Part shown: positions 27,196 through 35,874 of the stretch, piece by piece
How the letters are laid out: each line of letters starts with the position of its first letter
How positions within the stretch are numbered: the stretch's first letter is position 1
Assembly: GCA_910587665.1 (NCBI GenBank)
Contig: CAJUMZ010000012.1
Location: 18,587 to 82,586, forward strand
Length of the DNA stretch: 64,000 nucleotides
Direction: 5' to 3'
Source of the DNA: an uncultured Muribaculum sp.
GTDB taxonomy: Bacteria > Bacteroidota > Bacteroidia > Bacteroidales > Muribaculaceae
Position numbers and translations under genes: made by a program
Notes under the pieces: model-generated
Told to the model about the DNA's origin: nothing
Seen by the model: only the letters and a program-made list of their open reading frames with translations
Databases searched by the model: none

Positions 27196-28311
27196 TTAAA
27201 AGTATAATTTTACGTTGTCTGTTAAATTGCTTATTGCAATTTCCGTTAAGGAATTATTCACCGTAATGTGACCATACTCATCCAAAAACTCAGATATTTT
27301 ATTCGTATCAAAAATATTTTCAGCAGAATAATATTTATTGTTAGTCATATTAAAAAAATCGACTACTTTTTTATCCCAAATCAATCCAAAACTTGGAATA
27401 CCTAATGAGTATGATATAATGTGAGAATGTAGACGGAATGAAATTATAGCGGAGAATTGGGATATGTTGGAGATTAGTTCTGTATCGGTTCTCGGCCGAT
27501 CTTGTAAGAACTTCTCCGACGCTACATAACCAAGACTCTCTAATATTGATTTTGCAGAATTAAAATCACCTATGTCGCCGTTTGTGAAAAATTTCCATTT
27601 CAAACCTTTATTTTCGATATTTTGAATTACTTTCGACCAAAAAGATATTATTTCATCAAGGCTAACATTTAATCCAAGCCTTTCTTTTAGCATTACCGGA
27701 TTAATAGTACCTAATCCAATAATGTTGCTATTATTGCTTTGGTGTTCATATATTTTGCCGGCAGAAACCGCAATATCTGGAACGACCTTTATATCTCGTG
27801 ATGTTAGATTGGAAAAAAAATGATAGTTGTCACGAATGCTTATTGCCTTGACCGTGTTCTTCTCCAAGACACGTTTAAATATTATTTTGCTATGATTGCT
27901 GCATTGGCTGCCTCCAATTGCATTGTATATTATCGGAATAGATCTCTTTTCTGCATAAATGGCAATTTCATTTACACAGTCGCAAAAATAGTCTAATATT
28001 ATCTGTCCTCCGCAAAATACAATTCCATCAATATTTTTGTGTTTTCGGAGGCCATTTTTAATAAAGAGCTTACTCCTTATCCATCCTAAAATGCGAGTAG
28101 CTTTCTTCCCGCCTAAAAAATTTATTGGTACGCAGAGATATGAATATATAGATCGTTTTGTATCAGATTGATTTGCTCCGAATGATAGATCAAATTTTAT
28201 GTAATTATTAAGGGTATTATATTTTAAAATATTATAACAGCAATTACACAATACGGCATCTCCTAAATTAGGAGATGCCCATTCTCCAACTAACAAAATG
28301 TTTTTTGACAT
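27196..28311 (-). CDS. Polysaccharide pyruvyl transferase family protein
   Basis: A 371-residue WcaK/CsaB-type protein that would add pyruvate ketals to a sugar, giving negative charge. Visible family features are G-E-W-A-S-P-N-L-G-D-A-V-L at the N-terminus, F-C-G-G-Q-I-I-L-D in the middle, S-I-R-D-N-Y in the Rossmann part, and I-S-F-R-L-H-S-H-I-I-S-Y-S-L-G-I-P-S in the C-terminal half with the conserved R-L-H. The start overlaps the flippase gene by 44 bp. Confidence 0.82.
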   Translation of the reverse strand: MSKNILLVGEWASPNLGDAVLCNCCYNILKYNTLNNYIKFDLSFGANQSDTKRSIYSYLCVPINFLGGKKATRILGWIRSKLFIKNGLRKHKNIDGIVFCGGQIILDYFCDCVNEIAIYAEKRSIPIIYNAIGGSQCSNHSKIIFKRVLEKNTVKAISIRDNYHFFSNLTSRDIKVVPDIAVSAGKIYEHQSNNSNIIGLGTINPVMLKERLGLNVSLDEIISFWSKVIQNIENKGLKWKFFTNGDIGDFNSAKSILESLGYVASEKFLQDRPRTDTELISNISQFSAIISFRLHSHIISYSLGIPSFGLIWDKKVVDFFNMTNNKYYSAENIFDTNKISEFLDEYGHITVNNSLTEIAISNLTDNVKLYF

Positions 28312-29848
28312 ATTTAAATTTATTTTTGAGCATCTTTATAATCGAATGACGTTCTGATGCTGATACTCCCCCTAAAAACATAATAACTGTATAGTAAGTA
28401 AACAGAATGACTATTCTTAATCCGCAAATAAATAAATTATTGCTTTCAATTAAATATTTATCCAGCAGATGTCCTCCGCACAGACAAAGGACAGTGACTG
28501 TAAAACAAGGGAGCAAAACATTTTTTGAATAATTTTTGAATTGGAAATTAAGCTGCTTTTTTGTAAAACAATACCTTGTGAATATACAACATATACTGAT
28601 GAAACATCTGATTATCATTACAGAAACAGGCGGAAAATTTAAATTCAATGCAACATAAGAGAGTATAATATTAGAGAGGAGTATTGAACTTATTAATACT
28701 TGATATTTTCTTATTTTTCCTGTGGCTTGGATTGTCATATAAAGTGGTGCAGACAGGGAGTCAAATAGGAAGGATACGATCATTAGCGTGCAGAATATCC
28801 CGGTATATTCCGGGACATTGTCACCAAGCCAAAGGTATAAGATTTCATCAATATTATATATAATAGGGAATGCAATTGCAAGCATCAGTAAGAATGAAAA
28901 TCGGCTTGCCTTATATATAAGATTTTTTAACTCGGTGTATTCGCCCTGTGCATACATCTTCACGATCTGCGGGTTGAAGGCGAGCTGAAAGTTTGATACG
29001 AACTGGTTTACGGCATTCCCGACTTGATTGGTAATGCCCATAGTGGCGTTTATTGCCACGCCGAAAAACACATTCAGTACCATGCTGACTCCTTGGTTGG
29101 AGGTCATTACAGCAAATGCTCCCATCAGGCTCCATCCGGAAAAAGAAGCCATTTCTTTAATTACCGGTCGGTCGATGGCGAGCCGCGCGCGCGAACTTAT
29201 GAATTTATGATTGCAAAATAGTTTGTAGGCAATGGTTATCACTATGGTTACACAAAGTGTTAAAATGGCATAGACTACCAAATGGGGAAAGCTGTTAACA
29301 ATCGACAGCATATAGACAATGGCCAATTTCAGCCCGACATCGAGAATGCTCATGTACGCATAGAAATCCATCTTCTCATAGGCAATAATCATAGAGTCAT
29401 AGGGCATGCGCATCAATGTGACAATGAATGATAGGATTGACAGCTGGAAGACTATATTGGTAGTGGTAATCTTTGATTCCGGAATATTCAGTTTAGTATT
29501 TAGAAGCCATAAGCCTATGGTCTCAAGCAGAATTAGCAATATCGCGCTAAAAATTGCATATAAAATAAGACTTTGGGAAAATATCGTGTTTGTTTTTTTC
29601 TCATTGCCTTTCCCTATTTCGTAGCTTAGAAACCGTTGGGTGGCGGTTGAGAGCGGTCCCGTTATGAATGATATTGACACTACTAATGACGCGACAAGAC
29701 ACCAGATGCCGTAATCGTCTATGCCGAGTACTTCCAAAACGACTCTGGAAGTATAAAGCTGCACAAGCATTGTCACTCCCATGCGTATGTATAGCAGGAG
29801 GGTGTTTTTGGCTATGCGGCGATTATTGTTGGAAATAGATGTAGCCAT
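28268..29848 (-). CDS. Repeat-unit flippase (Wzx/MATE-like)
   Basis: A 526-residue integral membrane protein of the polysaccharide transport family with about 12-14 hydrophobic segments. It starts N-R-R-I-A-K-N-T-L-L-L-Y-I-R-M and has Y-T-S-R-V-V-L-E-V-L-G-I-D-D-Y-G-I, the usual N-terminal region of Bacteroidales flippases. It moves lipid-linked repeat units across the inner membrane. It is the first structural gene after upxY. The 5' third is less AT-rich than the 3' part, so the composition shift of the locus starts inside this gene. Confidence 0.87.
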   Translation of the reverse strand: MATSISNNNRRIAKNTLLLYIRMGVTMLVQLYTSRVVLEVLGIDDYGIWCLVASLVVSISFITGPLSTATQRFLSYEIGKGNEKKTNTIFSQSLILYAIFSAILLILLETIGLWLLNTKLNIPESKITTTNIVFQLSILSFIVTLMRMPYDSMIIAYEKMDFYAYMSILDVGLKLAIVYMLSIVNSFPHLVVYAILTLCVTIVITIAYKLFCNHKFISSRARLAIDRPVIKEMASFSGWSLMGAFAVMTSNQGVSMVLNVFFGVAINATMGITNQVGNAVNQFVSNFQLAFNPQIVKMYAQGEYTELKNLIYKASRFSFLLMLAIAFPIIYNIDEILYLWLGDNVPEYTGIFCTLMIVSFLFDSLSAPLYMTIQATGKIRKYQVLISSILLSNIILSYVALNLNFPPVSVMIIRCFISICCIFTRYCFTKKQLNFQFKNYSKNVLLPCFTVTVLCLCGGHLLDKYLIESNNLFICGLRIVILFTYYTVIMFLGGVSASERHSIIKMLKNKFKYVKKHFVSWRMGIS

Positions 29849-29873
29849 ACATCTAATGGCAGGGGGAGGAGGA

Positions 29874-30458
29874 TTAGGGGAGGGGCTCGACGTTGATGCG
29901 GTCGATGTTGAGGCGGGCGCAGCCGAGGATGTCGAGGCGTACGACGAGCTCGGAGCCGGTGCCGGTGTCGATGATCTCGCCTTCGAGTCCCATGAGGCTG
30001 CCGCGGAGCACCTTTACGCGGTCGCCTCGGCGGAGCGGGGTGGCTTCGACGGTCACGGGGGTGTCGGAGTTGCCGAGGATGAAGCGGAGTGTGCGCATCT
30101 CGCGGTCGGGAATAGTGGCGGGTGTGCGTTGAGCGGCGACCGCCTTGTTGGTCATGAAGCGGTTGATGTAGGGCAGGGTGACTATGAGCCGACGCTGCTT
30201 TTCGGTGCAGTGAATGAAGACGATTGTGCGTATTACGACTGTGTCGACTGTGGCGCGGCGACCGTTTCTCCAGATTTTGGTGACCTGCTGTGTCGCGACG
30301 TAGGAGTCGTAGCCGAGAGAGGTGAGGCGTCGGTGCACGTCTTTTTCGCTATTGTTGTTGACAATAGCGACGTACCATTTGGGGGTCGGCACGCCTGCGG
30401 CGTCGCCAGCGACTGTGTGTGCTGCCGGAAGGTTGTTGGAAATTTGTGCAGTGCTCAT
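29874..30458 (-). CDS. UpxY-type transcription antitermination factor (NusG paralogue)
   Basis: A 194-residue NusG-family protein: NGN domain from about residue 25 (K-W-Y-V-A-I-V-N-N-N-S-E-K-D-V-H-R-R-L ... T-V-V-I-R-T-I-V-F-I-H), and a C-terminal KOW domain (R-R-G-D-R-V-K-V-L-R-G-S-L-M-G-L-E-G-E-I). As first gene of the polysaccharide operon it matches UpxY, which lets RNA polymerase read through the 5' leader of its own locus in Bacteroides. The usual partner UpxZ, which blocks other UpxY proteins, is absent. GC content is high, unlike the genes it controls. Confidence 0.85.
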   Translation of the reverse strand: MSTAQISNNLPAAHTVAGDAAGVPTPKWYVAIVNNNSEKDVHRRLTSLGYDSYVATQQVTKIWRNGRRATVDTVVIRTIVFIHCTEKQRRLIVTLPYINRFMTNKAVAAQRTPATIPDREMRTLRFILGNSDTPVTVEATPLRRGDRVKVLRGSLMGLEGEIIDTGTGSELVVRLDILGCARLNIDRINVEPLP

Positions 30459-30516
30459 TGTGTTGAATGAACGCTAACTGTTTCAGCCGCCAAGGGGAAG
30501 GGGGCTAAAGACGTGC

Positions 30517-30547
30517 CAAAATTACCAAAAATCTTTGAAACTACAAA
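30517..30547 (-). promoter_or_regulatory. Promoter of the polysaccharide operon
   Basis: On the minus strand, TTTG (30547-30544), 19 bp, TAATTTTG (30524-30517). It predicts a leader of about 50 nt before upxY. No flanking inverted repeats of the invertible-promoter kind are seen. Confidence 0.7.
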
Positions 30548-30552
30548 ATTTT

Positions 30553-30597
30553 GAGTTTTCGGGTTTTCGAGAGTTTTCGGGTTTTCGAGAGTTGTCG
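30553..30597. repeat. 18-bp tandem repeat upstream of upxY
   Basis: The unit GAGTTTTCGGGTTTTCGA occurs twice perfectly (30553-30570, 30571-30588) and continues as a degenerate third partial copy. A further low-complexity stretch follows to 30667, with 9-bp CTTTAAGGA-type repeats and G-runs. It lies just upstream of the upxY promoter and downstream of the MFS stop. Confidence 0.8.
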
Positions 30598-30667
30598 GGG
30601 GACTTTAGGGTCTTTAAGGACTTTAAGGGCGTTAGAGTCGTTTGGGATGTTGGGGGCTTTGGGGGGG

Positions 30668-31822
30668 TCAGGGGCGGGGTGAGCGTTCGTAGCGGGCGTA
30701 GAGGATGAAGAGGAGGATGCAGCCGACGAATACGATCGGGATGCCTACTATGGAGGGGGCGGTGTAGCCGTAGCCTCGTGCTATTACGGAGCCTCCTACC
30801 CACGCGGCTATGGCGTTGCCGGCGTTGTAGGCGATCTGGATGCACGCGCCGCCAAGGAGTTCGCCCCCGCGGGAATAGCCGACGATTGATGACTGGAGGG
30901 GACTGCCTGAGCCGAATAGTGCCGCTGTACCAAGCATCATGAGGATTACCGCCGCTATCTTGAATGGGGCGAGGAAGAAGAAGAGTAGCAGCACGGGTAT
31001 GGCGGATGCCTGCACCCATGCGGCTATCCAAGAGGTCTTGTAGCGGTCGCTGAGCTTTCCGGCTATGATATTGCCGGCAAACATTCCGAATCCGGCGAGC
31101 ACCATGAGCCAAGAGAGTGATGACTGTGAAAATCCGGCGACGAGTGTAAGCTGCGGGTCGATGTAGCTGTACCAGCAGTAGATACCGACCTGTCCGAATA
31201 TCACGCCACCGAAGATGAGCCACGGCGGTAGTGTGCGGAGAAAACGGAACTGTCCTTTGAAGCCGTTGTCCTCGATGCCTGCGACGTCGGGCACCCATGC
31301 CTTGATGGCGATTATGGTGGCGATGCCTGTGGCTCCGACGATGAGGAAGGCTACGCGCCATGTGACGGTGTTGGTGATGAGGGTGCCGAGGGGGACTCCT
31401 ATCAGTGTCGCCACCGTCATCCCGGCAATCATGTAAGAGACCGCGCTTACCTCGTGGCCTTTGCTCGCAAGCCTCCGCGCCACTATCGCCCCGACGCCGA
31501 AGTAGGCGCCATGGGGAAGCCCGGAGATGAAGCGCGAAATGAAGAATGTGTAATATCCGGGAGAAATTGCCGCCGCGAGGTTGCCTATGGCTATTATGGC
31601 GGCGAGAATCAGCATAATTGTCTTCAGCGGGAGCCGTCGTGCAAAGAGCAGTGCGGGCGCGCCGACGCACACGCCGAGCGCGTAAGCCGAGATGAAATAT
31701 CCGGCGCGGGAGATGGAGATGTCCATTGTCGAAGCGATGTCACCGAGTATTCCCATCATCAGGAATTCGGCTATGCCGAGGGCGAATGTGCCCATGGCGA
31801 GCGCAAACAAGCTTTTGTTCAT
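30668..31822 (-). CDS. MFS efflux transporter, AraJ-like
   Basis: A 384-residue major facilitator with 12 predicted membrane segments. The N-terminus M-N-K-S-L-F-A-L-A-M-G-T-F-A-L-G-I-A-E-F-L-M-M-G is typical of the DHA1/AraJ drug and sugar efflux group. Motif A-like sequence L-F-A-R-R-L-P-L-K appears between segments 2 and 3. Substrate unknown. A long Arg/His/Pro-rich frame overlapping it in another register is a shadow. Confidence 0.85.
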   Translation of the reverse strand: MNKSLFALAMGTFALGIAEFLMMGILGDIASTMDISISRAGYFISAYALGVCVGAPALLFARRLPLKTIMLILAAIIAIGNLAAAISPGYYTFFISRFISGLPHGAYFGVGAIVARRLASKGHEVSAVSYMIAGMTVATLIGVPLGTLITNTVTWRVAFLIVGATGIATIIAIKAWVPDVAGIEDNGFKGQFRFLRTLPPWLIFGGVIFGQVGIYCWYSYIDPQLTLVAGFSQSSLSWLMVLAGFGMFAGNIIAGKLSDRYKTSWIAAWVQASAIPVLLLFFFLAPFKIAAVILMMLGTAALFGSGSPLQSSIVGYSRGGELLGGACIQIAYNAGNAIAAWVGGSVIARGYGYTAPSIVGIPIVFVGCILLFILYARYERSPRP

Positions 31823-31845
31823 AGGTGTAATCTTAAAAACGGGTG

Positions 31846-31875
31846 CAAAGTTAAGAAATAAAGTGGAATGCCAAA
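31846..31875 (-). promoter_or_regulatory. MFS gene promoter
   Basis: On the minus strand, TTTG (31875-31872), 18 bp, TAACTTTG (31853-31846), 24 bp before the start codon. Confidence 0.65.
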
Positions 31876-31951
31876 TACATAAGGAAATTCTATTATAATA
31901 TATGTGTCACCGCGAATTGGTCAAATATCTTGATTTTTTGTTCTGTTTTTC

Positions 31952-31983
31952 TTGGCGCGAGGCGGTTTATTTGTGTAACTTTG
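31952..31983 (+). promoter_or_regulatory. Promoter of the FadL-type porin gene
   Basis: TTG (31952-31954), 21 bp, TAACTTTG (31976-31983). The start codon follows 20 bp later. Confidence 0.7.
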
Positions 31984-32002
31984 CCGCGAATTACTAAAAT
32001 TC

Positions 32003-33346
32003 ATGTATATGAAGAGAATTTTATCAGTTGTTGCAGCATCGGCGGTCACTCTCTCGCTTGCCGCCGAGGGCTATCAGGTAAACACGTTGAGCGCGCGCCA
32101 GAGAGGTATGGCTCATACGGGTGTGGCACAGAAACTTGGAGCAGAAAGTATGTATTTCAACCCCGCCGGTCTCGGATTCATGGACAAGACGCTTGACCTC
32201 TCGGCAAGTGTCAACGCTGTAGTCGCTACCGCCAAGGCAAAGGTCGGTGACGAATGGTATGAGACTGACAATGATGTCAGTACGCCGATGATGATCAGTG
32301 CGGCGTTTAGTATATACGACAATCTTAAGGCGGGTATAAACCTATACACCCCTTATGGAAGCTCGATCAACTGGACCAACAATTGGCCCGGCGCCGTGTT
32401 GAATCAATCGGTTAAGCTTTCGACATTTACCGTGCAGCCCACGGTGTCGTGGCGCATAACGCCCAAACTGTCGATCGGCGCGGGGCTTATGGTGGCATGG
32501 GGTAGCGTGGATCTCAACAAAGGTCTTGTGAATCCCGCCACGATGGATGCCATGCTGGCACTTGCCGGCAGTCCGGTGAAGTTTGGCAATGCGATGCCCG
32601 CCTCGGTCAATCTTACCGGGAATGCCAACATCGCATGTGGATTTAACGTCGGCGTGATGTATGACATCAACAGCCAATGGACAGTCGGAGCCAATTTCCG
32701 CTCGAAGATGACTATGAAAGTCAAGGCCGGGGAGGCAAAGGTGTCATATTACAATGATATAGCCCGCGGTATTCTTGAAGAGAAGCTGTCATTGATCAAC
32801 GAGGCTGATTTTACCGCCGAGATGCCTATGCCCGCAGTGTTGACATTCGGTGTGTCATATAAGCCTGTCAATAAGTTACTTCTCGCACTTGACGCCCAGT
32901 TTACCGGCTGGCACACGTATAAGGACCTTAACATACATTTCCTTGACGGCAACATCAGCCCTTACTACGACCAGTATATCGAGAAGCACTATAAAAACGC
33001 ATGGGCATTTCGCCTCGGAGCGCAGTATGGCATCACCGATCGCTTCGATGTGCGTGCCGGTCTTATACTTGACTTGACTCCGGTAAATAAGAATTATTAT
33101 AATCCGGAGACACCCGGCATGACCAAGATAGAGCCGAGTGTCGGCCTGTCATTCCGCCCTTTGCGCAATCTGTCGATCGACTTCTCGATGCTTTATGTAG
33201 CAGGTCTTGGTGAGGATAATGCCGGGTGTGACTATATTGATTTCCTTTTGGCACAGTCAGGAAGCGGCAACGCCGTCAAGCGTTTTGAAGCCGACTATCG
33301 TGTACACGCGTTCGTGCCTTCACTCGGAGTGTCATTTTCTTTCTGA
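32003..33346 (+). CDS. OmpP1/FadL/TodX-family outer-membrane transporter
   Basis: A 447-residue beta-barrel protein with a signal peptide (M-K-R-I-L-S-V-V-A-A-S-A-V-T-L-S-L-A-A). The mature N-terminus has the FadL hatch signature: S-A-R-Q-R-G-M-A-H-T-G-V-A and F-N-P-A-G-L-G-F-M. The barrel ends in V-S-F-S-F. Such channels take up hydrophobic compounds such as fatty acids. ATG at 32009 is an equally good start. Its 3' end overlaps the convergent GH3 gene by 15 bp. Confidence 0.85.
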   Translation: MYMKRILSVVAASAVTLSLAAEGYQVNTLSARQRGMAHTGVAQKLGAESMYFNPAGLGFMDKTLDLSASVNAVVATAKAKVGDEWYETDNDVSTPMMISAAFSIYDNLKAGINLYTPYGSSINWTNNWPGAVLNQSVKLSTFTVQPTVSWRITPKLSIGAGLMVAWGSVDLNKGLVNPATMDAMLALAGSPVKFGNAMPASVNLTGNANIACGFNVGVMYDINSQWTVGANFRSKMTMKVKAGEAKVSYYNDIARGILEEKLSLINEADFTAEMPMPAVLTFGVSYKPVNKLLLALDAQFTGWHTYKDLNIHFLDGNISPYYDQYIEKHYKNAWAFRLGAQYGITDRFDVRAGLILDLTPVNKNYYNPETPGMTKIEPSVGLSFRPLRNLSIDFSMLYVAGLGEDNAGCDYIDFLLAQSGSGNAVKRFEADYRVHAFVPSLGVSFSF

Positions 33347-35683
33347 TTTGTCATTGTAAGTGATGCGGTGTCGGAATGGGAGGTCGGAGGATGATGTGCC
33401 GATCTGCAGTTCAAACTCGCCGGGTTCGAGTATCCAACCATCTGGCGAACGATAGAATTCCAATTCCTTTAACGGCACATTTAATTCTACCATGCGGCTT
33501 TCTCCCGCCGGCACCTCGACCTTGGAGAATGCTTTAAGCTGATGGACCGGCAGTGAGATTGACGAGTAAAGGTCGCGTACATATAGTTGCACCACTTCCT
33601 TGCCGTCGACATCGCCGATATTATCGACCTGCACACTGACCTTGATTGTGTCGGTCGAGGATGTGAACTCTGTCCGGTCGACTTTCGGCTCATTTAAGCG
33701 GAAGTTAGTGTAGGACAAGCCGTAACCGAAAGGCCAGAGGGCATATGGAGTGTCAAATACATAACGCCCTCCCGATCTCTCCGGGCTTCCCGGAGAGTCG
33801 GCGATGTGGTGACCGCCAACCTCGGCAGGTGCGCCGGTCTCCTCATTCCATACCAGACGGTCGGCAAGCGGGTGATTGTAGAAGCATGGCGTATTTCCCG
33901 TAGATCTCGGGAAGGATACATTCAATTTTCCTGACGGATTGACATATCCGGCAAGGATGTCGGCAAGAGCCGCTCCCTGCTGCTCTCCACCGTAAAACTG
34001 CACCAGTAATGCGTCGGCGTTTCGGTCAGCCCAGTCCATGACCAGCGGCTTCCCGGTGATGAGTACCACTACGACCGGGCAACCGGTCTCTTTGACTGCC
34101 TCAAGCAGTTGTTGCTGAGAGCCGGGGAGTGTCAGTTCCGACAGGTCAAAACCTTCGCCTGTGGTCGGAATTCCGGCAGGCGCGTTGCGCCCCAGCCAGT
34201 AGCTGCGTGTACCCACTGCCACGATGGCGACATCGGCGCGGCTTGCTGCATCACGTGCGCGGCAGATTGCTGTTGTATCTGTGCTCCACCAGTCACAGCC
34301 TTCGGTAAGCGACAACTCAACTCCGGCTGGCAATCTTTTCTTCAATTCGTCATAAAGGGTAGTGCATATGCCTGATGCATCGGGACCGACCCAACTGTAG
34401 TCACCGGGAGGGGCGAAGTTGGCATTTGGTCCGATGAGGGCTACGCGCATTCCGGGCTTGAGGTCAAGGGGTAGGATACCATTGTTTTTCAGAAGCACGG
34501 AACTCTCGGCGGCAATATCATATGCAAGCCGTATGTTTTCGGGTGTATGTACGGCTGCGTTGACATCGGCGGTTGTGGTATGGGAAGGGTCGTCAAAGAA
34601 GCCTAAGTCAAATTTGGCGCGGAGCAATCGGCGTACAGCCCGGTCAATAACTGCCTCATCGAGTTCGCCGCTCTTTACAAGGTCTTCAAGGTTGCTGAAA
34701 GCCCAGTCGGCACAATCCATGTCAATTCCGGCATTGACGGCGATAAGGGCTGCCTCACGCTCGTTACGTGCCACCCGGTGCTGTGAAGAGAGACGACTCA
34801 CTGCACCCCAGTCGGAGTAGACATATCCGTCGAATCCCATCTCGTCACGGAGCACGTCGGTCATAAGGTGCCGGGAACCGGTACACGGCACACCGTCATA
34901 GGTATTGTAGCTGCTCATTATCGCATAGGGGTGAGCCTCTGCTATAACTTTCCGAAACGGATAGCCATAGATATTGTGCAGGTCATTTTCTCCACCTGCG
35001 GCTGAAGCCCCGTTAAGTCCGCCTGTCGGGCTTCCATAGGCAATGAAATGCTTGGGCATCGCTCCGACGCCATTATCCTGTGCACCTCTGATAAAGTTGG
35101 ATCCCATAATCCCGACCAGATACGGGTCCTCACCGTAACATTCCTCGACACGCCCCCATCGCAGTTCCCGGGCGAGGTCCAGGACCGGCGACAGAAACTG
35201 GCGGATGCCTATCGCCTTGGCCTCACGGGCTGTGGCTGACGCCATGCGATAGAGGAGATCCGGATTGAACGTTGAACCGACTGCAAGTGACACAGGGAAG
35301 ACCGTGCAGCCATTCTGGATTACACCTTGTACGCCTTCAGCAGTGATTAAGGCCGGAATTTTAAGGCGCGATTCAGCGCGGAGGAAAGCTTGCAGTGAAT
35401 CGATTATCAGGGCGGCATCAGTAGCCGGAAGGCTCATGTCGTGCCATGAGCCTACGCCATCTGGGCTATAGCGGTCGGCAAATTCAGAGAGGTTGATTGT
35501 TGAATTGTTTTGCATCTGCACCACTTTCTCATGCAGGGTCATCCGGCTGAGCAGATCCTCGACACGTTCATCTGTAGGAATCGACGGGTCGAGATAGACA
35601 GGCGGATTGCTATTTGAGGAATTTGCCGTGAGGGCACTGATTCCGACAAGAAACAATGTGATGATTGAGGTCAATTGATTCAT
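33332..35683 (-). CDS. Secreted GH3 glycosidase (beta-glucosidase/xylosidase type)
   Basis: A 783-residue three-domain GH3 enzyme with a signal peptide. Domain 1 has G-R-V-E-E-C-Y-G-E-D-P-Y, P-K-H-F-I-A-Y-G and the nucleophile D291 in V-Y-S-D-W-G-A-V. Domain 2 is the alpha/beta sandwich (S-S-V-L-L-K-N-N-G-I-L-P-L ... V-A-L-I-G-P-N-A). The C-terminal fibronectin-III-like domain is complete (Y-P-x-G-like W-P-F-G-Y-G-L-S-Y-T-N-F). The ATG at 35683 puts the signal peptide at the start; the frame stays open further up. Exact sugar specificity is not readable. Confidence 0.9.
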   Translation of the reverse strand: MNQLTSIITLFLVGISALTANSSNSNPPVYLDPSIPTDERVEDLLSRMTLHEKVVQMQNNSTINLSEFADRYSPDGVGSWHDMSLPATDAALIIDSLQAFLRAESRLKIPALITAEGVQGVIQNGCTVFPVSLAVGSTFNPDLLYRMASATAREAKAIGIRQFLSPVLDLARELRWGRVEECYGEDPYLVGIMGSNFIRGAQDNGVGAMPKHFIAYGSPTGGLNGASAAGGENDLHNIYGYPFRKVIAEAHPYAIMSSYNTYDGVPCTGSRHLMTDVLRDEMGFDGYVYSDWGAVSRLSSQHRVARNEREAALIAVNAGIDMDCADWAFSNLEDLVKSGELDEAVIDRAVRRLLRAKFDLGFFDDPSHTTTADVNAAVHTPENIRLAYDIAAESSVLLKNNGILPLDLKPGMRVALIGPNANFAPPGDYSWVGPDASGICTTLYDELKKRLPAGVELSLTEGCDWWSTDTTAICRARDAASRADVAIVAVGTRSYWLGRNAPAGIPTTGEGFDLSELTLPGSQQQLLEAVKETGCPVVVVLITGKPLVMDWADRNADALLVQFYGGEQQGAALADILAGYVNPSGKLNVSFPRSTGNTPCFYNHPLADRLVWNEETGAPAEVGGHHIADSPGSPERSGGRYVFDTPYALWPFGYGLSYTNFRLNEPKVDRTEFTSSTDTIKVSVQVDNIGDVDGKEVVQLYVRDLYSSISLPVHQLKAFSKVEVPAGESRMVELNVPLKELEFYRSPDGWILEPGEFELQIGTSSSDLPFRHRITYNDKSERK

Positions 35684-35719
35684 AATGATGCTTGATTCTG
35701 ACGATTGGTTTGTATGATG

Positions 35720-35727
35720 CAAAATTA
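35720..35727 (-). promoter_or_regulatory. -7 box of the GH3 gene at 33.3 kb
   Basis: TAATTTTG on the minus strand, 36 bp before the ATG at 35683. No convincing -33. Confidence 0.5.
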
Positions 35728-35874
35728 GGGAAGATAGGCATGAGATTTTGTTAGAAACACTCCATTTTATGCCACATTTTCCTCAATTGAATGAACTTAT
35801 AGCGCATCTGTGTCGTTTCTTGGACGCGTTGGCGAGAGAGCGAGGATTGCTCCTGAAGTGGTGAAATGGTGATG

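Noticed and set aside
29781..30470. 229-residue plus-strand frame across upxY
   Set aside because: Asp/Gly/Ala-rich antisense shadow of upxY. The NGN and KOW motifs are clear on the minus strand.
30448..30667. Invertible capsule promoter of the Bacteroides type
   Set aside because: The promoter is present, but no inverted repeat pair flanks it. Only direct tandem repeats are seen.
30522..31670. Long minus-strand frame rich in Arg, His, Pro and Ser overlapping the MFS gene
   Set aside because: It is a register-shifted shadow of the MFS gene in GC-rich DNA. The MFS frame has a promoter, 12 membrane segments and family motifs.
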